Source: Nematostella vectensis
Taxonomy: Eukaryota; Cnidaria; Anthozoa; Actiniaria; Edwardsiidae
Assembly (NCBI RefSeq): GCF_932526225.1
Contig: NC_064042.1
Coordinates: forward strand, 4,695,001-4,759,000
Direction: 5' to 3'
Length of the DNA stretch: 64,000 nt
Part shown: positions 12,831-26,700 of the stretch, piece by piece
How the letters are laid out: the number at the start of each line of letters is the position of its first letter
Numbering within the stretch: position 1 is the first letter of the stretch
Position numbers and translations under genes: made by a program
Notes under the pieces: generated by a model
What the model was told of the DNA's origin: nothing
Seen by the model: the letters and a program-made list of their open reading frames with translations, nothing else
Databases searched by the model: none

Positions 12831-14029
12831 AGCTAGAACCAGACACTGACTATGCGACAAATGTTTGTCTTGCAGCTCTGGGTGTTATTTTTTGCAGCAA
12901 TAATGATCTAGAGTAATGTTCCTCCTGTGGAGTGTATTATGATGGGGTGTTGACGTCACCATACGAAAGTATAAGAACCCTGTTATCTCGCGATCGGCGC
13001 GATGAATTTGGACTCAGAGTTATCTTTATAGAGGAGGGGTTAGTCCCGCTTGTAGTGCAAACACAAGAAGGCAAAGTAGACCCTGGGAATTTGAACAGCT
13101 GGAGTAGAGATCTGCCATAATCGAAGCGCTTGTTGTTCTCATTTCTCTTACCCATGTGGGACAGTACTCTTTAAAACGGGAGCTGCACAGAAATCCTCTA
13201 AATACTGAAGGTAATGCGCGCATTAACTCATTGCCGATGGCGTTGGCTGTATACGTTAGCGCTATGATGTGTAGACATGACTTCGGTTTGATTATATCCA
13301 TGAGGGACGTTCTCCGGCGTCAGATACACTTCTCTATTTGTTCCCCTTAGAACCTTAGAACTCACCAATGTTAAAGGAAATATCCGGCTGTTTCAATGCC
13401 TACATTAAGAAAGTAGTTGTACAATCGACCGAAACCTGAACTTGGCACAGCCCCGATAAGTAGCTTGTAGCGATAAGGGCTACCTCAAGTTTATAAGTTA
13501 TTAGCATTTTTGTATTTCATTCAAGTTATTATTTCGCGCGCAGCAATACCAAAAGAAAGTGCTGGCATAAAACTTGTTCCATTTAAATATTCAATACTAC
13601 ATTTCGTTCTGCGCTTTTATAAAGTCCTGCTCTTGCTCTTTTATACGCTGAATTTGAATGCCACCCGAAATACAAATTTACTCATTTGAGTAACTTAAAG
13701 ATTGTTAAATTAAGACGCCGGTAGATTGATTGCAAAATCTCCCGTGTTTTACTATACATTTTACCGCCTTTGATTCATGGAGTTGTAATGTTTTGTGGGC
13801 GCTTTGTTTCGTTACTGTTAACGCATATTTTAACGGTTTGCACACACACCAGATGCAGTATTATTAAGATAGCAGAACATGTCCTATGATTGAATTGTTT
13901 GATTTAATCTCGCGAAAATCAAGCTGGATTAATAGTCTTCTGAGGACTCTTTGAAGTAAATGACGAGATTTTGGTGGCATAGTCAACCACCCTAATCGTG
14001 ATATTGCCCCAAGAAAATCGCGCAAATCC
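12831..14029. other. No gene recognised
   Basis: Short frames at 12932-13155 and 13026-13301 show no recognisable protein and have no convincing splice partners. A noncoding exon cannot be excluded. Confidence 0.4.
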
Positions 14030-14225
14030 CTGTAATATAACCGTGAAATAGTCAAAATGATCACGACATGACCGCGACATAACCGCGAGATAATCATTAA
14101 AACCACAAAATAAACGTGACTTAACCGCAAAGCTACCGTGACATAGTAGCAAAATAACCAGAACAAAACCGTAAAATAACCAGGAGATGGCCGTGAAATA
14201 ACCGCAAGAAAACCGTGACAGCAAG
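14030..14225. repeat. Degenerate short tandem repeat (ataaccgcgac-like)
   Basis: The words ataaccgcga, aaccgtgaaata and aaccgtgacat recur about every 10-20 bp. This low-complexity composition explains the minus-strand frames here. Confidence 0.6.
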
Positions 14226-14560
14226 GTAGAGACAAAACACTACCACACCCTCAAGTGTTCATAAAATCAAATTAAATAAATTTTTCGCGAAATGTGATTG
14301 AAATGCCTTCGTAAAATACCACAATAGAGAAGATGGAAGGATATTGTAAAGCAAATATTTGCTTTACATTTGCCATCGATAAACTCGATCATAAAGAAAT
14401 TGTTTGAAAGGCAAAGGTTTTCTCTAGAAACTGCAGTGGTGTGACATGTGGAGGTTACATCAAGTCCGTCAGATGGTTTTCTCGTCATTGGTGGATCTCC
14501 TTTTGCCGTATTTAAATATCAATTAGTCTGTGTAATGTATAGTCTTATTGTGAAAAGCGT

Positions 14561-14705
14561 AATTTATTTGGGCAAAGCGCTTATTTGGGCGAGGCGCTTA
14601 TTTGTGTGAGGCGCTTATTTGGGTGAGGCGCTTATTTGGGTGAGGCGCTTATTTGGCCGAGGCGCTTATTTGGGTAAGGCGCTTATTTGGCCGAGGCGCT
14701 TATTC
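14561..14705. repeat. 17-bp minisatellite just upstream of a gene A exon
   Basis: Eight or nine units of gcgcttatttgggtgag with small variants. The array ends about 45 bp before the acceptor at 14751, in the region where a branch point and pyrimidine tract would lie. Confidence 0.9.
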
Positions 14706-14751
14706 GAGCAGTTTCAGTATTAGTTTCTTTGACTGACTCCGTCTGCTGCAG

Positions 14752-17700
14752 GTTCATCGGAAAGTGTGGAGCTGTATCACGAGGGACCAAACAGTGACAC
14801 GTACCATAACGGTACATTTCATGTCGTGCCAAGCGACGTTGAATTACTTGACGCCATGAATCAGGTAAACAAAGCCAGCTATCGCGAGTAACCAGAGTTT
14901 GCTGGAGGAGGAGGGGAGGGACTCTCATTAGTTGTAGTGGTGTTTTTAGTCCTGTGCAGTGATTGTCTCGACGTTTCGGCAATGCTGCCTTCATCAGGAT
15001 TTGAAATCCTCTCATTCTCTCTCTCAAACTCTCGTTAGTTGATTTGTCTGCTCAAAAACAAACTTTACAATAAAAAATATTCTCAAAACGCTGTATAATA
15101 ATGATCTTTTTGTTCTCGTTTGCTCAGACCGACAGGTACTAATTGATTCTCTTGGGTCATAAAACAATGGCAAAATTATCCACTCCCTAAGACGCACACA
15201 GTCCGTAAGGGATATTATATCTGTTTTTTTAGAATCACGACTTTCCCGCCGGCACGACCAAGTACATCCTGAAGGAGGAGCGAAGACGGCGGTGCAGCCA
15301 TAGCACTCTACTCACCCTCGTTATCATGCTGTCCATGCTTTCTGTTGTCATGACAGCCTTGTTCATATGGAAAGTCACGTGCGATAGCAGGCAAGCAAGC
15401 TCATGGGCCACACATGAACAAGTAAGCTTAGTAGAATTAGGGGGGGTGAGGGGGAGGGACGGGCGTTACGAGGCAAGCTCATGGGCCACACATGAACAAG
15501 TAAGCTTAGTAGAATTAAGGGGGGATAAGGGGGAGGGACGGGCGTTACGAGGCAAGCTCATGGGCCACACATGAACAAGTAAGCTTAGTAGAATTAGGGG
15601 GGGATAAGGGGGGAGGGACGGGCGTTACAGGGCAAGCTCATGGGCCACACATGAACAAGTAAGCTTAGTAGAATTAAGGGGGGATAAGGGGGAGGGACGG
15701 GCATTACGAGGCAAGCTCATGGGCCACACATGATCAAGTAAGCTTAGTAGAATTAGGGGGGGATAAGGGGGGAGGGACGGGCGTTACAGGGCAAGCTCAT
15801 GGGCCACACATGAACAAGTAAGCTTAGTAGAATTAGGGGGGGGGGGGGGGGGGTGAGGGGGAGGGACGGGCGTTACGAGGCAAGCTCATAGTCCACACAT
15901 GAACAAGTAAGCTTAGTAGAATTAGGGGGGATAAGGGGGAGGGACGGGCGTTACGAGGCAAGCTCATGGGCCACACATGAACAAGTAAGCTTAGTAGAAT
16001 TAAGGGGGGGTGAGGGGGAGGGACGGGCGTTACGAGGCAAGCTCATGGGCCACACATGAACAAGTAAGCTTAGTAGAATTAGGGGGGGGGATAAGGGGGG
16101 AGGGACGGGCGTTACGAGGCAAGCTCATGGGCCACACATGAACAAGTAAGCTTAGTAGAATTAGGGGGGGTGTGAGGGGGAGGGACGGGCGTTAAAGGGG
16201 CTAGCTCAAGGGCCACACATGAACAAGTAAGCTTGGTAGAATTAGGGGGGATAAGGGGGAGGGACGGGCGTTACGAGGCAAGCTCATGGGCCACACATGA
16301 ACAAGTAAGCTTAGTAGAATTAGGGGGGGTGAGGGTGAGGGACGGGCGTTACAGGGCAAGCTCATGGGCCACACATGAACAAGTAAGCTTAGTAGAATTA
16401 GGGGGGGTAAGGGGGAGGGACGGGCGTTACGAGGCAAGCTCAAGGGCCACACATGAACAAGTAAGCTTAGTAGAATTAAGGGGGGTGATGGGGAGGGACG
16501 GGCGTTACAGGGCAAGCTCATGGGCCACACATGAACAAGTAAGCTTAGTAGAATTAGGGGGGGTGAGGGGGAGGGACGGGCGTTACGAGGCAAGCTCATG
16601 GGCCACACATGAACAAGTAAGCTTAGTAGAATTAGGGGGGATAAGGGGGAGGGACAGGCGTTACGAGGCAAGCTTATGGGCCACACATGAACAAGTAAGC
16701 TTAGTAGAATTAGGGGGGGATAAGGGGGAGGGACGGGCGTTACGAGGCAAGCTCATGGGCCACACATGAACAAGTAAGCTTGGTAGAATTAGGGGGGGAT
16801 AAGGGGGAGGGACGGGCGTTACGAGGCAAGCTCATGGGCCACACATGAACAAGTAAGCTTAGTAGAATTAGGGGGGTGAGGGGGAGGGACGGGCGTTACA
16901 GAGGCAAGCTCATGGGCCACACATGAACAAGTAAGCTTAGTAGAATTATGGGGGGGATAAGGGGGGAGGGACGGGCGTTACGAGGCAAGCACTAGAACAA
17001 GGGCCGCTCCGGAACAAGTAATATTAACAAAGATTAAAGTGGGGGAGAGTGGCGGTGTTATTATTCATATGGAAGGTCGCGTGCGATGGCATAAAAGGCG
17101 CTACGATAGCAGACCACATCTGTGGGAAAAATCGTTATCAGAATCAGGAAAGAGATGACCGGCGTTTTTTGTAAGGGGAGGGTAATGGGCGTTCAAAAGG
17201 GGCACACTTCAGGGTCACGCTTGAAAATCATAAGGCGTAGGCTGTGTTATTTGTATCTATGGTATCAGTTTGTGTTATTTGTATGGTATTGTGCTATAGT
17301 AGATGGACGTGCTCAGGGGAAGGGAGGCTCTTGTTTTCCATGGGCATGCCTGCTCGGCTCTTTATCTTTGTAAGACTTTCAGCCCACAAATCGCCACAGG
17401 AAACCTTTTATCCAACATACAATTTCTCTAATAAAGATCCGGCTAACGGGTCTTTTACGAGTTTCGCGAAAATAAACACGAAAGACTCCTCCTCCAAAAG
17501 GCCCCGCGAGGGCGTATTGCGCAGTTTGCAACTGAGGTTGCTGTGCGCCAATAATGGAATCAGGTGTTTTTATTCCACTTGAGAGCTGTTAATGTTTAGA
17601 GTGTGCTACCCGGTGTGTCCCAGTTGCTACCCGGTGTGTCCCAGTAGACCGCGTGACGGCTCCCCTGCGCGGTACGGATATGAAAAAGGAAACAGAGAAG

Positions 17701-20700
17701 GTGGTATTAAAAAAGGTAACCCGCCTGAAACCAAACGTGCCCTTGAAGTAGAAAGCCGTTGAGAATGAAGAGAGGCAAGCACAAGAATTTACCGATTTTC
17801 GTTTATTACTTTTTTCCCGATTTTGACTCCTTACATTTTTTTCCGATGTTCACTTCTTAGATTTTTTTTCACGATTTTCACTTCTCCAATTTTTGTCCAC
17901 TATTTTACTTTTAACGATTTTTACCAATTTTAACTTTCAACGATTTTTCCCAATTTTGACTTTTAACGATTTTTTTCCAGATTTTTACCTTTTACGTTAG
18001 TCGCGTTGAGTGCATGTAGAACAGGGCATGAGTTTTACAAGGTGCTATCCCGATTTCATTCTCTGTAGGTGGGAATTAATAATAAGTGAAATGGACAGTG
18101 CTTTAATGAGAGTGCGAAAATTGCTTAATTGCGCAATTTATTCGGCTTTAACTCGAATTGACAATTTTAACTTAATAGGTTATTAATTTAGAAATCGAAT
18201 TTAAACAATTCAATTTAACAACCAGTCCATTAAAACATTGTTAAACGTTCATGACGAGTACCGGCTTGATCACTGCCCAAACTTAGCCTCCAGCTAACCA
18301 AATTTGATTTCTTCCCCGCTCATATAGCTTTTATTTTCATATTAAATATGCCTATTTCTCGCTGACGAATATTTGCAAAGAATTTGGAAGTACATTGAAG
18401 CAGTAAAATAATATGGCGTTATGCTGTGATACATGTGATTCACCTTCTGTTGCCCGTTTTCTTATTATTTCTTATTCCCATATCCGTTCGGTTTAATTAA
18501 GCATCGGTTCATTAACATAACAGACATCAATTAACACATATACCGAGTTTAGAGGAACATATTTTTTTACAGATTAATTTGAGCGTGGGCCATGCCAGTT
18601 GGTTGTCTCTCAAAATATATACTGTGAACAATATATCAAACCAAACATCGTTATACGAATAACCATTCGATTGGATCAATGAAAAGAGGGATTTTAAATT
18701 AATCAGACTCCTTCTTTGTACTTTTCACCCGGTCAAGACTTGGTCCTCGCGTCTGGTTTGATCATACGTGGCAACAATTTAACAGTTAGCACTGTGCAGA
18801 TGATTTAAGAGAAAAAGGGATAACTCTGCCAAGTTCAAGGTTGTAATCGTATTGCATTTAAAAATAGATGGCTTTGTTAAGATGAATTAGAGCTTTTCCT
18901 GCTTGCTGTCGCACCGATATTTACAGGGGAAAAGACATGAGCTTGACAGTATCTAGTGAGACTTTATCCACCCAATCCTCTGAGAACCAAACCAATATGT
19001 CAGACTCCTGCATAATATTTGCTCATGTCTTCTTGAAGAAAGAAGAATCATTGCACAAGTACCAAATATTTGCCAGCAACTATCCGGAGTTAACTTCGTT
19101 CCTTCTGATTCTTAATCTTGTTCTCCCGCTACTGTCTATTGGCGGTAATGCGCTGGTTATTTTGGCCATCGCGCTAGTCCGTGAACTTCGAGTTCCTGCC
19201 AACCTTCTTCTTGTTAGCCTCGCCGCGAATGATGCGCTGACTGGTCTTGTTATCCAGCCCTCTCACGCGGTCAGCCTATACCGCGCCCTATTGCAGCCTT
19301 ATGGTAAACTATGTCGAACAGATGGCAAGATTTTCATAGACATTTGCGCTATGTTCTCCCTGACTTCGGGTCTCACTTCACTTTGCCTCATCACTGTTGA
19401 TAGATACATCTCAATCACGCGGCCGCTCCGATACTTTGCTATCGTTACCAAGAGAAGGACGTATGCTGCCATTAAGACCTCTATTGCTGGTTGTGGTACC
19501 CTTGCTCTGTTATGTGTATTTTTGCCCCCATATGTCCCAAGTATCATGATTGTATGGTGGGTCTACATTCTCGGTATCTGTACTACCATGGTCGCCTTGC
19601 ATATGCGTCTTTATATCATATCTTCCAAACACAGTGCTGCTATCGTCGCAGAAGAAAAGCGCCTGAATCCTTTGATTAACACCAAGTCCGAGCGCAAAGC
19701 TCTCAAAACGTTACTTTTCGTGGCAATGACCTTAGCTCTCAGCTTCGCACCAATAACCCTATTCAACCTCTATTTACTAAACGCAGCAAATGGTGAAGCC
19801 GAGCATCTCGAGATTATCTTGATGCCTTTCTTGGTGACGCTTTTACTAGCGGCACCCAGTCTACATCCGTTTATATACTTTATACGCAGTGTACGGATAA
19901 GGAAAGTGATTAGAAGAGTGATCATGAGACATTATCGAAACCGAACATCATAACAATCCAAGAAACACTCTGGTCCCTTACTGAGTACTCCAAGGGACAC
20001 TCTAGCCCCTTACTGGGTTCTTCATACAAGGGACACCCTGATCCCTTACTAGGCACTCTATGGGACACTTTGGTCCCTTACTGGGTACCCCAAAGAACAC
20101 TCTGGTCCTTTACTGGGTACCTCAAGGAACACTCTGGTCCCTTACTGGGTACCTCAAAGGACACTCTGGTCCTTTACTGGGTACCTAAAGGAACACCCTG
20201 GTCCTTTACTGCGTACGCCATGGAAAACTCTGGTCCCTTACCGGGTACCTCAAGGAACACTCTAGTCCTTTACTGGGTACCTCGAGGAACACTCTGGTAC
20301 TTTACTGGGTACCTCAAGGAACACTCTGGTCCTGTACTGGGTACCTCAAGGAACACTCTGGTCCTTTACTGGGTACCTCAAGGGACACTCTGGTCCTTTA
20401 CTGGGTACCTCAAGGAACACTCTGGTCCTTTACTGGGTACCTCAAGGAACACTCTGGTCCTTTACTGAGTACCTCAAGGAACACTCTGGTCCTTTACTGG
20501 GTACCCCATGAAAAACTCTGGTCCCTTACTGGGTATCTCGAGGAACACTCTGGTACTTTACTGGGTACGCCATGGAACACTCTGGTCCCTTACCGGGTAC
20601 CTCAAGGAACACTCTGGTCCTTTACTGGGTACCTCGAGGAACACTCTGGTATTTTACTGGGTACCTCAAGGAACACTCTGGTCCTTTACTGGGTACCTCA

Positions 20701-23700
20701 AGGAACACTCTGGTCCTTTACTGGGTACCTCAAGGGACACTCTGGTCCTTTACTGAGTACCTCAAGGAACACTCTGGTCCTTTACTGGGTACCTCAAGGA
20801 ACACTCTGGTCCTTTACTGAGTACCTCAAGGAACACTCTGGTCCTTTACTGGGTACCCCATGGAAAACTCTGGTCCCTTACTGGGTACCTCGAGGAACAC
20901 TCTGGTACTTTACTGGGTACCTCAAGGAACACTCGGGTCCTGTACTGGGTACCTCAAGGAACACTCTGGTCCTTTACTGGGTACCTCAAGGGACACTCTG
21001 GTCCTTTACTGGGTACCTCAAGGAACACTCTGGTCCTTTACTGGGTACCTCAAGGAACACTCTGGTCCTTTACTGAGTACCTCAAGTAACACTCTGGTCC
21101 TTTACTGGGTACCCCATGGAAAACTCTGGTCCCTTACCGGGTACCTCAAGGAACACTCTGGTCCTTTACTGGGTACCTCGAGGAACACTCCGGTATTTTA
21201 CTGGGTACCTCAAGGAACACTCTGGTCCTTTACTGGGTACCTCAAGGAACACTCTGGTCCTTTACTGGGTACCTCAAGGAACACTCTGGTCCTTTACTGG
21301 GTACCTCAAGAAACACTCTGGTCCTTTACAGATTACTTCAGGGCAATGTTTTTGTCAAAAATTTGTTATTTACTTGAAAATATTCACCTATTTTAGGCAT
21401 TTTATAACAAGAAAAATAAACGTTTTTCATTGTGACAGTGCTTAAAATATTTTTGGTAGTGATATTATTGTTAACTATCGACTTGTACCTGAATTAAATC
21501 TACCATATGTTTTTGGTCTTATGTCTCTAGATCCGTCGGTCCTCGAGTATAGATTTTGGATGCACGTTCAAGCCCAGGCCCCTGAAACTCTACACGCTGC
21601 CACACACCATCCAGGAGTCTTTGCGGTCGTTACAGGATCTGATTTCCCAGGAGATTCGTCAAGGCAAAGCAGTAAGTTACGTGATAACAGTGACGCTTCA
21701 TATCGCTTCATAAAATTCTTTGCAATCACAACAGTTGAATTAAAAGCGAATCTAAAACTATGTACAAGGACACTATTTCCATAATATCAACTAACCACAC
21801 CTCTGTTATTGTTTACATTGAAAATATAACGGCCTATTCGCAAGAGAACTCCAAAAATTACCACTCACGGAGTCTGCTACTTTATTGAGGACAAATGATT
21901 CAAAATTATTCAATAACTCGCTTAATTAGCCGATGAAAATGGCTGCTTTGTGTAACTCGGTATTATGCGGGTCGTAAAACGGTGGCGTGATTAGCTTATT
22001 TAACTTTTTCTTGTACTTCCAAGTACTTTCGAAGCACAGTTCTCTCTTCAGATATGAACGACTTTTATATGCTTCTTTCTCACATTCTTTCTTTTCTATC
22101 TCAGACAGCCGTCAGCGCTAGCTTGGTATACCGGGACGAGGTGGTCTGGAGCGGAGGTTTCGGGGTGATGGACAAGTCTGCAAATCCCCCCGTCCCTCCC
22201 ACCCCTGACACCATCTTTCCTTGTGCAAGCGTATCCAAGGTCATTACGGTGAGCGCTAACACTTCCATTTTCACACGTCTCAAACGCGAACATACCCTTT
22301 CTATCGAATCCGTTTCATCGCGACGCCAAATTTTCAAAACATCGATTTGTTTTTGTCTCTTGCGATTTTCTGTTCCGCCAGCCATATTATTCTAAGCCAA
22401 TCAGATTCTTGCCATCTCTCGCCTAGTGCAGTTGCCTGGCTTTCTGTCGCGACACTGTCTGGGTTTCGTCCAGAGGATAGCCAGGGAAGTGCACACTGCG
22501 AGACTTTGATTAGCTTAGAATAGTTTTACTGACGCAACAGAAAACCAAAACAAATCGTGTTTTGAAAACGCGGGTCGCGATACATCGGATTCGACAGTAA
22601 GCCTGGATCAAACGGAGATGAGAGCTGATGAGAGCCGATGAGATTTCAGAGTGGTCAAACAACCAGCCCGTGCTACTCTCTTGTACACAAGCGCTGTGCT
22701 GCTCACGTGTCCTTTCAAAGGAAAAACGCGTTCCCTTTTCATCATGAACATACAAATTTGGAATTTGAAATAATTATTTGACCTTATGATTAAAAAACTG
22801 AATCGGGAATTACACGTTAAATTCTACTTTTTATGAAAACTGCTGACTGAAATACCCTCATCAACTCTATCCTTCGCGCGATCAAACGGCGCCAACACTG
22901 ATCAACTCTCATGTCGAATTTGAACATATTCAAAGCGAATGAAAGTCGGTGAGAGTCGATGAGTTTGAGTGCAGTCAAACGGACATGAAAGTTGGAACTC
23001 TCACCGACTCTTATCTCCGTTTGATCGAGGCTTTATTTATGGACCCTGTTTTCACGTTCCCCTCAGTACCCCTCGGCTTCCAGTTTTACCACTTTCCGTC
23101 GCATTTGACTAGTACCTGTTCTTACCTCCTGATAATAAGCCCCGTACTAGGGCTCTACGAAATATCCCATTCATATTTACTGTCATTTATTATACATTAA
23201 CGTGCAAGTATTTCCTTGACCCTTTGTTGTTTTCTGATCAGCATGCACAACTTATCAGCCATTTCTGCCTCTGGTCTATACTTTCCCTACCCACTATTAC
23301 ATACCCTACACACTGTCCCCTTCTTACACCTTCTCCTTCACCCCAGATGCCCCTTTTATACCCCCCACCCCTTCGCCCTAGGTGCCATGGTATCAATACC
23401 CGCTTTTAACCAAAATCTTTTTCACAAAGCTTCTACACTGACACCTGGTCAATACCCATCTAACCAGTATCTCATACACGCTCATTAGATTTGTCAGACT
23501 CATAAATCATATTCTAACAACAGTTTCACGGTTAGGAAAGAAAATGAAAATATGCGACTGCTAGTGTTAGGAGATAGCTCAAACTCTGCTAATTAATGAA
23601 CTAAGGCTGACAAAAAGGACAATGTATATCCAAATATTCACTGTAAATCACCTAATAAGTCCGGGGCTTATTTCCTTTTTGTATAGAAGAGAGAAGGGCT

Positions 23701-26700
23701 TATTTAAAAATCTGTAGCGTTTTTGATACTGGCCTTTACAGAAGTCTCAGATGCTATTGCTAGTAAAGCTTTACGGTAATTCGCGTTAGTACCCGGTTTC
23801 TTCGGATCTTTGATGGCCTTCTGTTTGTCCTTCAGGCTGTGATGCTCTTCAAGCTTTATCAAGATAAAGGCTTATCCTGGCTGGACACGCCCATTAGCCA
23901 CTTCGAGCATGGCTTTACAGTACGCAATCCCTTCGCTAATACGACCATCACCCTGGCGTAAGTACATATGAGAATGACTTTACAGTACGCAGTCCCTTCG
24001 GTAATACGACCATCACTCTGGCGTAAGTACATATGAGCGTGACTTTACAGTACGCAATCCCTTCGGTAATACGACCATTACCCTAGCGTAAGTACATATG
24101 AGAGTGACTTTTCAGTACGCAGTCCCGTCCATTACGATTTCCGTAGTACTCGTATTACGTGACAGTCACATGTAACGCTTACCCTAGTACTCGTATTACG
24201 TGACAGTCACATGTAACGGTAACACTATTGGTCGTATTACGTGACAGTCATATGTAACGGTAACACTATTATACGTGACAGTCACATGTAACGGTAACAC
24301 TATTACTCGTATTACGTGACAGTCATATGTAACGGTAACACTATTAGTCGTATTACGTGACAATCACATGTTACGGTAACACTATTAGTCGTATTACGTG
24401 ACAGTCACAAGTAACGGTAACACTAGTATTCGTATTACGTGACAGTTACGTGTAACGATTACCCTAGTACTCGTATTACGTGACGGTCATATGTAACGGT
24501 AACACTGTTAGTCGTATTACGTGATAGTCACGTGTAACGGTAACACTAGTACTCTTATTACGTGACAGTCACGTGTAACGGTAACACTAGTACTCACATT
24601 ACGTGACAGTCTCGTGTAACGGTAACACTAGTACTCGTATTACGTGACAGTCTCGTGTAACGGTAACACTAGTACTCACATTACGTGACAGTCACGTGTA
24701 ACGGTAACACTAGTACTCGTATTACGTGACAGTCACGTGTACCGGTAACACTAGTACTCGTATTACGTGACAGTCACGTGTAACGGTAACACTAGCTTTA
24801 CCATAATATTTCCATACATACTGGGTACCAATGGCTCCGCTGCTGGTCACTAATCGTGTTGTCGTTTTGCTCAGGGATCTCGCTACCCAGCGTTCCGGTC
24901 TCCCACGAGAGGCACCATGTTACCCACCAGCCCCCGCGAACCTCTGCCCATACGACCATCGTACCATGCTACGGCGAATCCGCAACCTCAATCTACAGAG
25001 GAAGCCTGGGACCGAACCACAGTACAGGTAAGTCACGGTGACTACGTATGCACGTGCGCGTGTTCTGCAATCGTAGCGTTGAATCGTTCGAGTAAAGGTA
25101 AGAAGGCTGACTTCAGTCGCTGTTTTGACTTACTGTTCAGCATTCAAACCATACTGTACAAAAGATGACAGACTTGTTTGATAATGAGAGAGTCATGAAG
25201 AAAATTATAGCCGTAAGTTTGGTCTAGTTTTCTTAGCATTCGCCAAAATGTGACAGTTTGCTGGTAAAATGCCGCCATTTCAAAACAAAAAGGGCTGGTT
25301 TAACCGCGCGGTACTGAAACTTGTCTTGCGTGTTTCAGCTCTGCTAGTCGCGGTAGTACAGAGACTGTGATCAGAGGAAAAAAACAATTGTGTCAAGAAT
25401 ATGAATTGTCCTCTGACAAACCACAATCACTAAGACTTGTCTTAAATGTTAATGATTCGTAGTCAGTGGAGTTTACTAGACCCTGGCCCCCACCCTGCAT
25501 TTTTCTCTAGATAAGACCCTGGACTGCTTCAATTTCTCGTGTAAATCGTTTGGAATAAACATCCCTCACATATCTCCGCTGTTAAGGGCTTCGCTTGTCT
25601 CGCTTGTCAATACATTTGATAGCCCTTGCTAGATCCATTTGTTGTGTTGTACTAGCTTCCTCTGCAAGCGTATCTAAACGTAAGAAAACTGGGAAAGAAT
25701 TAAAATAGCATCGCGGGATTTCTGTGGTTAACAAGGCAGTCATGGTAACAGGACCCCCGAGGCTAGTGTTATAGCAAGATGAGACATGATGGATAGTCTG
25801 ATTTGTTGCAGTAATCTCGGCTGGGCGTTGATTGGTCAGACGCTCGCGCAGGCGTATGGCGGAGGTAACTTCTCTAGTTGGGTGGCAAAGAACGTGTTTC
25901 AGCCCCTCGATATGGCTGACTCAGCATTCACGATAAACCAGAGGTACACCTAACTGTGGTTGTTTACGAGTAACCTTTCTTGCTGTTTACACATTATTTA
26001 ATTTTAAGTAAGTAAATAAGTAAATGCTCATTTTTTCGCACACGTTTTGCTAGATGAATTATAGGTTCTACTTTTATTTGTTTTACTCTTATTTCTTATC
26101 CTTTCCCCTAATTTAACCATCTCTTTCTTGCTACTTATATCCTTTTTTTTTAGATAAAATATCTTATCTTCAATAGTCTCACCGAACTACTACTGAATTT
26201 CCTTAACCTATACTGCAGTACAGTTTTGCGTGATGTAATTTACCAAGCAGTGTATGCTTATCTGAAGCAATTGATTGTTTGAAGCCAGAAGCATAAGATA
26301 CCAGTTGGATACACGAGTCTTGACGAGTTCAGTCAGGTGCAGGATTGGGGATGGTTAGCCCCTGCAGGAGGTCTTTTCTCATCCGTGCGCGATTTAGCTA
26401 AGGTAAGCTGTACAATAAACACGCGTAAACACGCACGAATATCTAATCAAGCCAGTTAGGTACAGGAAAGGAACTGGTTTTACCCATGCAGGAAGTATTA
26501 TCTTATCCGTACGCGAATTAACTAAGGTTGAGGTTTTTGTTCTACAAACGAGCGAGCAATCTTGCACGCGCACCAGGCGTTAGTCGTCAAGGCCCGATTA
26601 GGCAGAGAAAAGAGGCTGTTTTGCTCGCAGAGGCTCTTTTTGGTACTTTTTGTTCGTAATACGTGACAGTCATATGTAACGGTAACACTATTATACGTGA

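Noticed and set aside
15391-15392. GC-AG donor (gatagcag/gcaagc) ending gene A exon 2
   Set aside because: Would leave phase 2, but the next exon needs phase 0; the GT donor 31 bp later fits.
16201-16769. Reading frames of 161 and 178 codons on opposite strands
   Set aside because: Products of the 78-bp minisatellite, whose unit length is a multiple of three.
20070-21445. Several 82-178-codon frames (SGPLLGTSRNTLVLYWVP repeats)
   Set aside because: 32-bp minisatellite read in three phases; no start context or homology, and located in an intron.
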